The translations under genes and the position numbers were made by a program. Below the pieces are notes generated by a model. That model saw only the letters and a list, made by a program, of their open reading frames with translations. It had not been told where the DNA came from and ran no database searches. DNA of 64,000 nt. It comes from Homalodisca vitripennis. Its lineage: Eukaryota > Arthropoda > Insecta > Hemiptera > Cicadellidae. The DNA is taken from contig NC_060211.1 of NCBI RefSeq assembly GCF_021130785.1, positions 122,523,001 to 122,587,000 of the forward strand, written 5' to 3'. Of the stretch, positions 1-12,071 are shown piece after piece; position 1 is the stretch's first letter; each line of letters starts with the position of its first letter.

Positions 1-60
1 TTGTACATAATTTGAAATTAATAAAAATTTGTTATTGTAAATGGTAAAGTTGAATAAAAT

Positions 61-915
61 ATTTACTAAAATTGGAATTTGAAATTCTTGTTAAACACAG
101 TTAAAATTCTAACTCCGCGCGTGGTGATTGGTCGGTTTAGTTCGTTTGTTTGGTCGCACTGTTATGACAGGTTAGAGGTTATAATTTGTTATTTTAAATG
201 TTTGACTAGCAATACGCGCTGTTTCTTCTCAATCGACTGAATTACGATTGATTGCAGAGTGATTTAAACTAATAATTTACTTAACACTATCAACATTTGT
301 CAATAGTATGACATAACCTATAAACTTAGTTTCTCAACTTTTGTAACATTTACTAAAATTGGAATTTGAAATTCTTGCTAAACACAGTTAAATTCTAACT
401 CCGCGCGTGGTGATTGGTCGGTTTAGTTCGTTTGTTTGGTCGCACTGTTATGACAGGTTAGAGGTTATAATTTGTTATTTTAAATGTTTGACTAGCAATA
501 CGCGCTGTTTCTTCTCAATCGACTGAATTACGATTGATTGCAGAGTGATTTAAAATAATAATTTACTTAACACTATCAACATTTGTCAATAGTATGACAT
601 AACCTATAAACTTAGTTTCTCAACTTTTGTAACATTTACTAAAATTGGAATTTGAAATTCTTGCTAAACACAGTTAAATTTTAACTCCGCGCGTGGTGAT
701 TGGTCGGTTTAGTTCGTTTGTTTGGTCGCACTGTTATGACAGGTTAGAGGTTATAATTTGTTATTTTAAATGTTTGACTAGCAATACGCGCTGTTTCTTC
801 TCAATCGACTGAATTACGATTGATTCATAGTGATTTAAACTAATAATTTACTTAACACTATCAACATTTGTCAATAGTATGACATAACCTATAAACTCAG
901 TTTCTCAACTTTTGT
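61..915. repeat. Three-copy tandem repeat, unit about 287 bp
   Basis: Three head-to-tail units start at about 61, 348 and 634, giving periods of 287 and 286 bp. They differ by only a few bases, for example GCAGAG in units 1 and 2 against CATAG in unit 3. Each unit contains a GC-richer core with CCGCGCGTGGTGATTGG and a short inverted repeat CAATCG/CGATTG. The third unit ends near 915 in TTTCTCAACTTTTGT, the same phrase that closes the other units. Near-identity implies a recent tandem expansion or ongoing homogenisation. No coding frame is evident. It could be a short satellite array or the edge of a longer one, but bases 1-60 do not continue the unit. Confidence 0.95.
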
Positions 916-1344
916 GTCAATCTAACAATTAATCAATCAATCATAGTTTACGATAATGAAATATCAGTGTACAATTTTATGGATCTACCTTTATTGTTGT
1001 AGTTGTTGTAAATGACGAATCTAAGCACTCCACATTTTCACGAATAAACATAGTTATCTGCTTTATCCCGTGCGGCGGACCCACAGTTATCTGCTTTATC
1101 CCGTGCGGATCCCGTGCGGCGGACCCACTGGACGGGCATCGTAACGTTACCGGGCGTTACGCTTTTTCATGAGTGACTCCGAGCCGAGACCTAATTTAAG
1201 ACGTTGTCACGTCAAAATTAAAGTATTAATACGTAATATGCTGAAAACATTCAATTAATAACTACTGGTACTTCCTGATATCATAAATTACGTAGCCAAC
1301 ATGAGATAAGCGTATATATGTAAATAACATATAGTTAAGGCTGT
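916..1344. other. Spacer with a small GC-rich tandem duplication
   Basis: A 33-bp phrase beginning AGTTATCTGCTTTATCCCG occurs at 1052-1084 and again at 1085-1128. The second copy carries an extra internal 11-bp repeat of TCCCGTGCGGA. Just downstream is the perfect 10-bp palindrome GTAACGTTAC at 1141-1150, followed by GGGCGTTACGC. The GC-rich CGG/GGACCC composition contrasts with the surroundings. I recognise no gene or element here. Confidence 0.7.
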
Positions 1345-1830
1345 CTGTAAGCGCATTAGGGACTTTTATTAGAAGTGTTCACGATTCCCATTGAGTACAC
1401 CGGGTTGAAATAACAACCACAGAACAAAGGCTTCCAACTGGAATAATCTCTCTTGTTCAGTTTACTCCCCCAGCTACACCGACTCTCTAATCCCAAGTAC
1501 GTAACACAAACGTGCTCTCACAACACAGGCAGGCACACACTCGCGTTGTACTCACTAAGACCCAACTATTAATGTATTGCCTTGTTATGAGTGTTTTGTG
1601 CAATTCCGGAAATAGGAAGTAAATACAGAAAACAATTATAGATATATGTCTACAGTTGACGATCAGTTAAGCATTCAGATTTTATTAGAACACAGTATTG
1701 TCCTTTAGGCGAGTATAATAGCTACGCTTACAATCTGAGTTACATTTATGGTTTGTACTTTACTTTAGTTACTTCTGTCAACAGGGCTTTCCATTATGAT
1801 GAATGAGCTACGCTTATTCTTATAAATCTC
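1345..1830 (+). repeat. Dispersed repeat island A, copy 1
   Basis: Shared phrases include AAGCGCATTAGGGACTTTTA, AATAACAACCACAG, TTCCAACTGGAATAATCTC and CACTCGCGTTGTACT. All recur in order at about 16645, and partly at about 9785 and 10958. The 3' part includes GCTTACAATCT and a TTATTCTTATA phrase, also present in copy 4. It is GC-richer than its flanks. Confidence 0.8.
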
Positions 1831-2591
1831 GTATTCCGTAATTTTACAAATATATTTCGCTCTTCCACCTTGCACTGTATGTAAACAACGCCAGTATAAA
1901 TATGTTTGCAAATATTATAGGCATTTAAATTTAAATAAATAAACACATTTCGATTTTTACTCTAATTAAAGATTTTAGAATGTTTTAAAATGGAAATTGA
2001 ATACTACACATGACAAAAATATCTCGTTGTAAACACAAAAATAAAATATAAGTAATAGGGTGATCGCAATTTGTATTGAAATCAAGTACCTATTGAAAAA
2101 CCGAGATGTTTTTCTTTAACAATATTTGTCATGTTATTAGAGAGAAAAGTCAGTTACTTGGTATATTTATGATATTGTGATTTATATTTTAATCATTGGT
2201 AGGAAGTATTAATTATTAACACATATATTTTCAACAGTAAAATTTGGTTTTATATTTCAGAATTTAAACTTTATTTTATAGGTGATAGATGAACAGTGTG
2301 ATACTACGTGTTTAAAACGGACCTTTCTATCCAGCAGTTTTCTCCCCTGATGTAGTGCAATGGAAATGGAAATATACAAATTATGAAATCCAATAACACT
2401 GAGAATCACAAACAAACTTGTTCTTGCAGATTAAATGTTACATAACGGAGCACAAACATATTCTCTGTTTACTTTACACAAAAAAGCACTTTGTTCAGGC
2501 AACATAATTTGTATATATGAAAACATAATTTTATACTCTATTCAAAACTATGAGTAAATGAAAACAACAGAAAGTGTTCTGCATTTGTACT

Positions 2592-2765
2592 GAGACTTAC
2601 TCGAGTACGGACAGTTGCTCAAGTTCTGCCAGCCTGAAGGGCAGAATTAGAGGATCTTGAACTCTAAACATCCTTGTGGTCCTTAATTATGTTCCAACAA
2701 CAGGGAAGGAAAAGCGCTCTTTATGAGAGAGATGTCTCAAATTGCACCAGTATAATTAAATCTGT
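2592..2765 (+). repeat. Duplicated island B, copy 1
   Basis: It matches 18024-18198 at roughly 80% by eye. The strongest shared runs are GACAGTTGCTCAA, TGCCAGCCTGAAGG, AGGATCTTG, GTCCTTAATTATGTTC and TGTCTCAAATTGCA. I see no open frame common to both copies. Confidence 0.75.
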
Positions 2766-3674
2766 GAATTCACTTGTTACATTTGCATTCTAACAAAAAT
2801 CGTTTTTAAATCTTTATGGTATTTCTTACTTTATTGATGAAGGTTAAACGTTACAAATAGTATAAATTTTATTTAACCCCACTGTTAGGATAATTATTGT
2901 ATGTTTTGTTATGCAAGTAGTTCATAAATATTTAAAGGTTAATTTTTTGACTTGATATGTTCAAAAGACAGGAATAAATAAAATGAATTATTACACATTA
3001 TTATTAGTTTCTGTGGTTATATTTAATTTACGAAATGTACTTATTTACTTTTATGAAATATGAATTTAAACACTAGTTATGGTCAGCTCTCTAAAAAAGG
3101 TAATAAAAGAAGATTCAAAAAATTTATTTTATATCCTAATGTCTTCAGCATAGTATGTGGTAATATAAATGTGTAAGTTATAATCGTTAAATGGTAAATG
3201 TTATATTTCATAAACGATAGTGATATGCGTTACTGCAAGAATATTTAAAATCCAAAGATGATGAAATGGGTTTATACCATTCGACCTAAGGTCGTTATGC
3301 TTGACAGAATCTTGAAAGACATTCAGTATCAAAGGATCAACAGGCTACTTATTCACTTTAATATCCTTTCTTTCTCTTCACATACTGTTCGATGGAATTG
3401 CTTCTTTGAGAAGGTAAAAGTTATATGTACTGGTTTTATTGCATTTGTATATGTTTTTAATTGAAGTTTACACTTTTAATACTGTTAAAAATATACAATT
3501 ACTTAATTTAAGGAGTTTTTTTTAGATATTTTTCTTAAGTCAATGGACCAATCATTACTGACGTTTTTATTTATTAATTTGATTACTTATGGCGTATGTT
3601 TTATATACTGTATTCATCTCTTATACGTGTATTACCTAAGTTTAATGTCCAATAAATTGCTTAAAGCTTAGGTA

Positions 3675-3830
3675 AGAGAATGCGTTTACTTTGTTTTAGT
3701 TGGGTCTACAGTATAATATAAACCAAGGCTTAAGACTTATGAGGATAGTTGGATCACCTAGTAGGAAATCCCCGAAAAATGGATCTTAAATTAGAACCGT
3801 CAGTGTAAAGCTTGAACCCAAACTAACGCT
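3675..3830 (+). repeat. Duplicated island C, copy 1
   Basis: It matches 19526-19690. Shared runs include GAGAATG.GTTTACT, GGGTCT.CAG.ATAAT, GGATCACCT, AGAAC.GTCAGTGT and AAGCTTG. Copy 1 is AT-shifted and carries stops where copy 2 stays open, so the open frame in copy 2 is probably incidental. Confidence 0.7.
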
Positions 3831-4627
3831 GGTTTACATGTAGAAAATAGCATGTAGAAATAGCAAAGGTAAAAATACATTGTTCCAAAGAAATATGAAG
3901 TTAACAAATCTACAATTTCTGAACAAAATGCATTAATAATGCAATGAAAACCACAAATCTAATTAAACAATTGTCAAATTTAGCCTGATATAACTTGAAT
4001 GCTTTTAACAATAATGTATTACAATATACAAGTAACAAATCTACATGACAAATAAATATTTAAACTAACACAACAAAATTAATATCATTCTTTCTATGCT
4101 TTTGATGATGGAAGAAATTGTGGAGAAAATGTTGCATGTAAATTTTCCGTCGTTCAGTAATTAAAAAAATCATTAACTCTACACTTCGAGATGTGTAATC
4201 TGATTTCTTCCTAAAGATGAATAACTAACCTAATATTTAACCATAACCTAGGTTATAATAAAAAAATCATACCAGAGCGTTGATACAAGTCAGGAATAAT
4301 AACCACCATATTTTGTGTCAACTCCATGTGCACAAACTGTAAAAAACGCACTTAATAATTATTATTATCGTTGTCTTGTGTATTTGAATATAGTATATGG
4401 AAAATAAACTAAAAGGAATATGGTTTCTTACAATTACCTTGTGTTTTGTAATTATTTTTAAGCATTGGACATAAATACCATACCTAATAGTTCAAAATTT
4501 AAAAATAAGAAATTATTAATTCATTGTACATTACACAGTACGTTCACTTCTAAGTTTTCACTTCTTTGAAATTGCTTTATATGCAATAATAGCAATACTT
4601 TATCGAAACCATTAATAATATATTTAT

Positions 4628-4806
4628 TTCTTAACGAGAAAATGTCTCCAATGTTATAACATTGTGAGCGATAATCAATAACTGAACGGTGAGAAGTTGA
4701 TTAATACCGTTGCTAAGATACACGCTACATTCCCCTAGACCATCTCGTGACCTTAACTGAAGTCATAGTTGTTAAGCTAAATACTACTTATCCGATCCAC
4801 CCACTC
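4628..4806 (+). repeat. Duplicated island D, copy 1
   Basis: It matches 20650-20840. Shared runs include GTTGATTAA.ACCGTTGC, TAAGATAC, TGACCTTAAC.GAAGTCAT and CTAAATACTACT. The strength and length of the match, with the same relative position in both blocks, anchor the duplication. Confidence 0.75.
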
Positions 4807-5330
4807 TTTGCGATGCAAGATGGGAAAACCTACATAAAAACCAATGGTCAAATTTAATCAAGTGTTCCATATTATTCGATAGGCGAATGATACTATACGA
4901 GATACGCAAAGAAATTTTGTATCAAAAGTAAATTACGAATAATACAAAATAATAATAAAACATTTAGAAACTTTATATTACATCTAATATATATGCAAAT
5001 TATTCTTGTTCTCCAAATGGGAGAGTAGTTTTATTCACAGGACTGACAGTGGGCCATTCCATACTATTTATAAAGCAAATAATCGAGATTGCTGGTAACA
5101 TTCATATCTGAACGGTATCCTATATCAATATTGCTTCAGGACGGATTACAATTGAGCTTTTACACAGAAGTTCTCCTGAACAATCAGTTGTTAAGTTACT
5201 AACGATATTTTAAAATTGGTTCCATGGTTAATATTCTGGATTCATAATATATGGTTAGTGCTAATGGAAAAATCGTTGGGGTAATTATTGGAAATTGGAC
5301 TAAAACTTCATCTTAGCACTCTTTGATAAT

Positions 5331-8237
5331 ATATGTCTACTCCAGCAGAGTATCTGTACGGCATCCACCACGGTAGGCATCCACAAAGTTAATACGAAAC
5401 TGAAACGCTTCCTAACATCCCTGAAGTGACGGAGAATACATCAACACCCTTGCACTCTATCCTGAATTGAATACAGTTGGTATTCAATCCTAGTAAGCCT
5501 AGCACTATAATACATACGACTAAGTCTTACTTATGATCTTATTTAGTGCTAAGTGAGGAGCATAAAAAATAACTCTATTTTCTATTCCACACCTTCCTGA
5601 TGTAGGTCATCTGGATTTAAAAGGACCCAATCCAGTTCCATAGTTTAGAAAAATTATGTTTCTTTGCAGTTGTATGGTAAATCACGATCATTTTAGGAAA
5701 ACATTATCTCTTATTTCTACTCTATCTCAATTCTACAGAACATACAAGACACATACAGTTTGCTATCAACAGGAATACAAACAAAAAACACAAAATACGT
5801 AAAACATAAAACACACATAACACTAGCAACACAAGAAAAAACAAACACAAAACACTCAACATACACAAACAGAACATATTTATTCATATATATTTATTTT
5901 TATTTTTTATTTATATATATATATATATATTTATTTATTTATTTTTATTTTATGTACTAGAAACATAAAATTAACATTGAATTATTGTTCTTTTTGCAGC
6001 ATAAACCACTTCAAAATAAACAAAAATTTATAAAACTGCACTATATTTCATATCGCAGATTCAGAACCAGTTACACTTTCACTGAAAAACGATCATTAAG
6101 AAGTATAAAACGCCCAGAGAATAATTTTCCACATTCAAATATAAAATTAAATGAACTGAGTGATTTACAATATATATATAAATAAAATATTCCAGAGAAA
6201 TCTTGGGCCAAATGATTGAAATTGAAAGGATACGCTATCATTAAACTCTATAACTTAATTTCGTCAATTAATTACTAGCTGAAATTAATTACGGGTTAAT
6301 ATTGGGCTTTCATAGAACAATAACATACACAGTTAATTACGCTTTGCCTTCTCTGTAGTGGGTATAATTTTGATAGAAAAGGTAGGGTCCCTTTGTTATA
6401 TCCTATATCGGTGCTGCATGACGGAATAAACCTTTTAAAATCTTTTAGAAAAATATCGTCATTAAGCACCATAATATAAAGCAAAATGTTTTCTTAAAAC
6501 CCTTAAAATACAAGTGAATAATCTAAAGGACGAAATTTCTGTAGTTACATTTGTTATAGCTGATAAAATGTAAACAATAGTTTTCAGTAACGTGAATGTC
6601 TTCAAGAACACCAATTGTATCGAAGAATTATTCTTTACGATCCCCAAGGTAAGTTTGAATCGTTACTGTAAATCACCAATTTAATTCGCTATTTTATCTC
6701 GATGCTCCAGGATGTATTAAATTTTGTTCCACAAAAGAGTTAACCTAGAGCCATATCTTGAACTATCACAGAACAGCATTGATTTAAATAAAACTTGTTC
6801 TCTGCATTCTATTCTATCTCTCTGCTTTAAATCACAGTAACTATACGTCCAGCATAGAATTATCTGAAGAAGTCAGTATACTGAGAATGAAAATAGAAAT
6901 AATACCTAGCATTCTTACTGAAAAAAGTGTTTATTAAAGTATATCCCTGCTTTTCAGGACAGTGTTTCACAGTGATCTACCACATAGAATCATCACAAAA
7001 AGAGAAAACTACTACTTCTTGGAGATATTTCTCTCAATGCATATTTACTTGCTGATTTACTAACCACTTCATTATATGTTATTCCAATGATTCAGTACAT
7101 TTATTCCACTTTTATCTAACCCATATTACCAAAAATATTGATATCAAATCTTAATATGTGTTCAAAAGTATATTTAAAGTAAATCGTATCTCTTCAATCC
7201 AATCTTACCGATATTACCAGAATGTTTTATGTGCAACTTCTAAGGGTAAAGGTGCACTTCTCATTTGTGTATAAATTAAAAAAAAAACGATAGTGAGTAC
7301 AAAAAATATGATTTTTCACTTAAATCTGTAAAACTCCATCGATCTACAAGAGCTCAAAGCTACTAAGCGGAATTGTCTAAATATTTGAGAAAATGGTAAA
7401 GATATGAAATTATTTCATTGTTAATTTCATGTCCATTTAGAATTAGATTTTTATCTATTAAATCAATTAAAATAAAACCTATTTCATTTGTATTATTCTT
7501 GTCTCTTACCACATAACATTCTTGGTGTGTTCAGTACCGAATAGATTTGTACTTTACTAGTGCAGTCCATCAATTAAAGTTAATAGCCAATATATTGCTT
7601 AGTAATTAAAAAAGGGATACGTAGTACTAATTCTTTATAGGCCTTATAATTATATTAATATTTAGATGCCGCTTCTAATCATTTATATCTTATTATACGT
7701 GATGAATTCTATACTTTGGAACGTCGTCATAGTATTATGTATCAAGCATGATTTTATGAGAACCCTGATACAATAAATGTGTTACTAAGGACTGTATGCT
7801 ATATAGTTATGAAGATAAATGATAAATATACGAATACATATTATTTTATGAATAGTAATAGGTAGAAAATAATATTTTAAAAATTAAAAAATTTCATGGG
7901 GACAAGCTGGTATGAATACGCATATTTTACTATTTAACAATTTTCTACAGCATCTTGTCCTTTTTGTTGAAACTTGAGATTAACCGTGAGTTCACAAACT
8001 AACAACTCCCAGAGCGCTAATATGTTACTACAATGCAAACTAATTAACGATGTCAAGCACTTATTTTTTTTCTGCCAGAGACAGATTATCCCAGAACAAT
8101 GTAAACTGCTAAATATATTTATACACACTTTGACGGAAACAAGTAAATATATTTTTGGTCAAATATATCAACGAAAATAGTAGAACATGAGTGAATGAAG
8201 GTTTGTGTGATTCCTGCACATTACTTAAATAAATGTG

Positions 8238-8241
<4 letters not shown>
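5331..8241. other. AT-rich spacer, no gene seen
   Basis: No supported gene. A short (TA)n tract lies at about 5910-5931 beside A- and T-rich low-complexity sequence (5760-5960). Open frames here are short and composed of Tyr/Phe/Ile-rich translation of AT-rich DNA. A faint echo of the DNA just before island C1 (TTAATAGCCAATATATTGCTTAG) is seen near 7580. Confidence 0.6.

Positions 8242-8286
<45 letters not shown>
8242..8286. repeat. (TA)n microsatellite
   Basis: About 45 bp of uninterrupted TA dinucleotides, followed by the direct pair TACATGTATA and ATACATGTATA (8296-8320). The Tyr-Ile translations on both strands are artefacts. Confidence 0.95.
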
Positions 8287-8290
<4 letters not shown>

Positions 8291-9784
8291 TAATACATGT
8301 ATACATATACATGTATATGTGGCACATACTGGTAACTGTATCAGTCACAACAGATACCGTGCTATTCATTTTCATTACATCTTTAGTGTTCTATCAAAAG
8401 CATTTTTCCTTACACTCTGTTAACTCTGAATAAGATCGTATACAGTATCATCGAGCCTTTCACCCCCAAGTCATAATATTGATGGTTGGATAATTGTGAA
8501 GTAACTTACTTAGTTTCCTTTCTTTATCACAACCGCGCAATTTATTTATCTATATTTATAAAATTGGTCAGGATAGACTAACTGGTCAGAGTTTAGTTAT
8601 AAATATAAATCTGTTTTTATTTAATATACACATTTTCCTTTACGTTTAACAAGATATCACACTGTCTTGTTGGGATTTACATTTACTATAAGAACTCACA
8701 AGAATTTACTGTCATGGTATGGTATAAATGAACATTGTTGAAAAGAAGTAATATGTAAAAACTTTTTTTGTACTTCAGTTGTTTATTGCATGTGCATATA
8801 AGCATGAAAAGTGATTGATATCATCCTTAAAAGTTAATATCTTCTTGGCGATATTGCATCTAATAACGAGTGAGCATCATACAACATAGTCATTATATTT
8901 AATATACATTATATGGCTGACTACTTCAAAAGAATACTCACACTCTAATTATTAATATTTCCAAGCATTTCTAGTTTAATCACATTTAGTTTTTAATAAT
9001 ATTGAAGGTTAATGTAGCTTATAAAAACTGAAAAAATGTTTTTATTAACTTTAAATAATTTAAAAAATTAAGTAAGGTAGAAGTATACAATACCACGTGA
9101 CGCATAACATACTTGCATATAAAATGTCAAATCTATAACTCGTATCATTCTTTACATTTCCTCTGGACAGACATAAAGCTGAGAGACTGTGCTAGACTTC
9201 CACAATATTCAGCCAAATCCCATAGAAGAACATGCACCATTATCATCATAGAACTCATTTACGTCTATTTAGTCAAATGTGTCATTCCAAATTTTAAACT
9301 ATACACATTAAATATTTCTCGAGATATTTTTCGAATAGTAAGGTGATATGAATAACTAGGTTACAATTACGAAATTTTTTAAATCCCCTTTTTTAGTTCG
9401 TGCACTTATAAATATATTAATTTAGAAATTTAATGGTACCATTATGGTTAACCAAAATGAAACCAATTTAAAAATAGTTTGTTAAGGTTCACCGATTCCC
9501 TGGGAGTGATATGCAAAATAATCGAAATTTAAGTTCTCATTATATAAAAATTCATCCACAGTTTCAACTTCATATATTTTAGATAGGTTGTTTTTTTTTT
9601 CAAAATATCATGCTAAGAGATATATAGACATTAAAATAATGTGTCCAGCCACTCGAATAACATCATTAAATCAAAATCTTACTACATGATATGCCATATA
9701 AATTGTACAACATATTTTCAGATTTTATACATTTATCTAAAGCTACGCGTATATCTATATACCAATATCACAGATTGGTAAAGC
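8287..9784. other. AT-rich spacer, no gene seen
   Basis: No repeats or coding signals beyond chance. Several homopolymer T runs occur (for example at about 9592). Confidence 0.5.
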
Positions 9785-10130
9785 AGTCTCTACGCGCTTC
9801 AAGGCCTTTAATTAATACCTTTTGTCGCGTAACGTTCAGCAAACCGGGTTTGAATAACAATCATAGGGCAAAGGTTTGCGACTGGAATAGTACGGGGTTC
9901 AGTTTACCTCGACATTGCAACAACTCTTCTCCTCCAGAGTAACACAGACATGCTCTCCCGTTCTACTGACAAAGAACCAAATATGAGTGTAGAATAGACG
10001 TAAATAAGCGGCGAATAATGAAAACATATCTATAGATCTTTTAACTATTGATGCTCAGTGAAGGATTCAGCTTTAACTAAAACATAAAAATGTCCTTAAT
10101 ACAGTATTGAACGTAAGCTTACATTATAAT
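9785..10130 (+). repeat. Dispersed repeat island A, copy 2
   Basis: Shares GAATAACAATCATAGGGCA, AAAGGTTTGCGACTGGAATA, TTCAGTTTAC, a shortened CTCTCCCGTTCTACTGAC and GCTTACATTATAATTTACAT with the other three copies. It is the most rearranged and lacks part of the central CGCACTCGCGTTG section. The downstream islands B-D are not found after it. Confidence 0.7.
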
Positions 10131-10957
10131 TTACATTTTTCGTAGGAACTTAAGTAATCAGTTTTTTTACAGTTTTCTTAAATATTTTATCATTATATTT
10201 TCATAGATTTTTCAAAAAGTACTCGGTTTGAATTACACATTTACACTTGTCTATTGAAATTACAGCAATTTTCACTCATATTTTAAAATATTTTTTGATT
10301 GAAATGAATACATAATATGCAGTTACGTTATATAGTTTCCGTTATTGAAAACTGTAGGATTACACATATACAAAAGTCACGTAGCAGAAATCGCTAAAAT
10401 TGTACGAAGATTATAAAGTTGTACATAATTTAACTATGCTACACGAGTTACTGTTTCACATGCACTATTTTAAAATGCAATGCAGCGCACAAAACCAAAC
10501 ATTGTAACCGGCATTGAACATAGATTTTTACGTTTTATATTTACTCCATGAATAAAAAAGGCACACATTGGAACTTAATATCCATTGTCCTTAGTTAGTT
10601 TGAAATTGTATTTCATTGGGATATTCTCGGTGCCATTATATCTAAACATAAATGTAAATGCTTTCAATAATACACATTGAAATCCTATTGAAAGACATGC
10701 ACTCTCATCAAACATGGTCTTTGTTATTTATAAAAGAAGCTTCTGTAAAATATTTAGTCTATAAATCACTTTGTTCTTCAGATTTGGGATGAATGGACAG
10801 TCATAAAGCAAACTGTTTCTCAGCTAAATATACATTAGAGATAGCATTACTAAATCTAAATAATGTGCACATTGTACATCTACATTAAGTTTCCAAAATA
10901 GTCATCATTTTTATTTAATCTTATACGTTAATCAATAATGACAATAAATACTGGTAA
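10131..10957. other. AT-rich spacer, no gene seen
   Basis: No supported feature between the second and third island A copies. Confidence 0.5.
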
Positions 10958-11260
10958 ACCGGGAATTAGGGAGTTTTAATTCATTGTTTTTCGCGTACAC
11001 ACCAGGTTGTAATAACAATCACAAAATAAAGGTTTCCAACTGGAATAATCTCGTGTTAAGTTTAATCCTCCACCCACTCAAAGTTTCTTCACCAAAGTAC
11101 GCCACACACAATCTTAGCTGTCGCAACACAGACACGCACTCGCGTTGTACTAACAAAAGCACCAACTATGAATGCTTTGTCTCGCATTGCAGTAGTTGCT
11201 GAGTGCCACAAATATGCATCGAATAAAGGAGACGTTTCTAAAGAATGTGGCTTACACTTA
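10958..11260 (+). repeat. Dispersed repeat island A, copy 3
   Basis: Shares AATTAGGGAGTTTTAAT, GTAATAACAATCACA, GGTTTCCAACTGGAATAATC, AAGTACGCCACACACAA, CACGCACTCGCGTTGTACT and TTTCTAAAGAATGTG with copy 4. Identity with copy 4 looks higher than with copy 2. The 72-codon frame inside is likely a by-product of the low-stop, GC-richer repeat. Confidence 0.75.
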
Positions 11261-11766
11261 CATAATATTTTTTAAATAATTAAAAATAACCAAATATTAC
11301 CAACATAACCTCAAATTGACTGCACTAAACTATAACTAATATAATAATGCTTACTTTTAAAACCAAACAAACTGATGATTGATAAAATTTCGAAAAATAA
11401 ATTACTAAAATTACAAAATTAAAAAAATAATATTTAAAAACCTTAAGTAAAACATTTCAGTAAGTTAATTTGCTCAATAATTTGGATAATAGTTTCGTTA
11501 TTGCTTCAAACTGTATTTGTATCTATTTGATATTTTTAAGATTCGTAAAGTATTTTACAATAAGATCAATATACTAAGATCGTTTCAGTCATAAGGGACA
11601 TTCTGATGCATTAAACTGGAATGTTGCAATTTCCATGCTTCCTGTGCAGTGTGCGTAAAACGCTATTTTACGTATGTTTCAATTAAATAGAGTAACAAAT
11701 AGTAAAATGACGTGATGTTATTTTAGATAAAAATGCATTTTAAAATTAATTTATTTTAACGTATTT

Positions 11767-12036
11767 TTATAGAAATTTTATAAATGAATGAATATACGAA
11801 GTTTTATTTACATACTTATCCCTCGATAATCCTATAACACCAGGGATGTTGCCTTTCTTGCTGAAACGAATGGGCCATTTGGACCGTCGTTCCACAAATA
11901 TTGAGTTGCATGTCTCCAAACACAAATGTCGCTCGATCCGAAATGAAAATTCTGTATCCAGATCTCTATTTGGAATTTCTACGTTGGCTCGAATTACATA
12001 GATTAAATATAAAAGACTTAAAAGTATAAAATACAT
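11767..12036 (-). CDS. Candidate small secreted-protein exon (unrecognised)
   Basis: An 89-codon frame opens with ATG at 12036. Residues 1-17 (MYFILLSLLYLIYVIRA) look like a signal peptide, with plausible cleavage after Ala17. The rest is polar, with a Cys-X3-Cys pair (about residues 39-43) and dibasic RR and KK sites. The middle of the frame is visibly GC-richer than its surroundings. A TATAAATAG box lies only about 30 nt upstream of the ATG. Near codon 73 a GATAA|GTATGT string could be a splice donor, so the last residues may not be real. I recognise no family. Frames of this length are expected by chance in a window of this size, so this remains a candidate; a neuropeptide or salivary precursor is only a guess. 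Confidence 0.3.
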   Translation of the reverse strand: MYFILLSLLYLIYVIRANVEIPNRDLDTEFSFRIERHLCLETCNSIFVERRSKWPIRFSKKGNIPGVIGLSRDKYVNKTSYIHSFIKFL

Positions 12037-12062
12037 TGACTATTTCATTATGTGAGAATGAC

Positions 12063-12071
12063 CTATTTATA
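12063..12071 (-). promoter_or_regulatory. Possible TATA box
   Basis: Read on the minus strand this is TATAAATAG, a close match to the metazoan TATA consensus, about 30 nt upstream of the ATG at 12036. AT-rich DNA produces such matches often. Only the spacing to a signal-peptide-bearing frame makes it notable. Confidence 0.3.

Larger units (their letters stand above)
1345..5330. repeat. Diverged duplicated block, copy 1 (islands A1-B1-C1-D1)
   Basis: This region aligns by eye, in the same orientation, with 16645-21600. The recognisable islands are A1 (1345-1830), B1 (2592-2765), C1 (3675-3830) and D1 (4628-4806). Shorter matches lie between them, such as the CCTAATGT phrase near 3136, and after D1, such as the ATCAATATTGCTTCA phrase near 5125. 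Island identity looks close to 80%; the intervening DNA is far less alignable. No frame stays open in both copies, so coding is unlikely. Options are an old tandem segmental duplication with conserved non-coding sites, or two decayed copies of a large non-autonomous transposon. Confidence 0.7.

Noticed and set aside
8109..8433. Overlapping frames on both strands rich in Tyr-Ile
   Set aside because: They are translations of the (TA)n microsatellite at 8242-8286; the same applies around 45372, 46689 and 47651.
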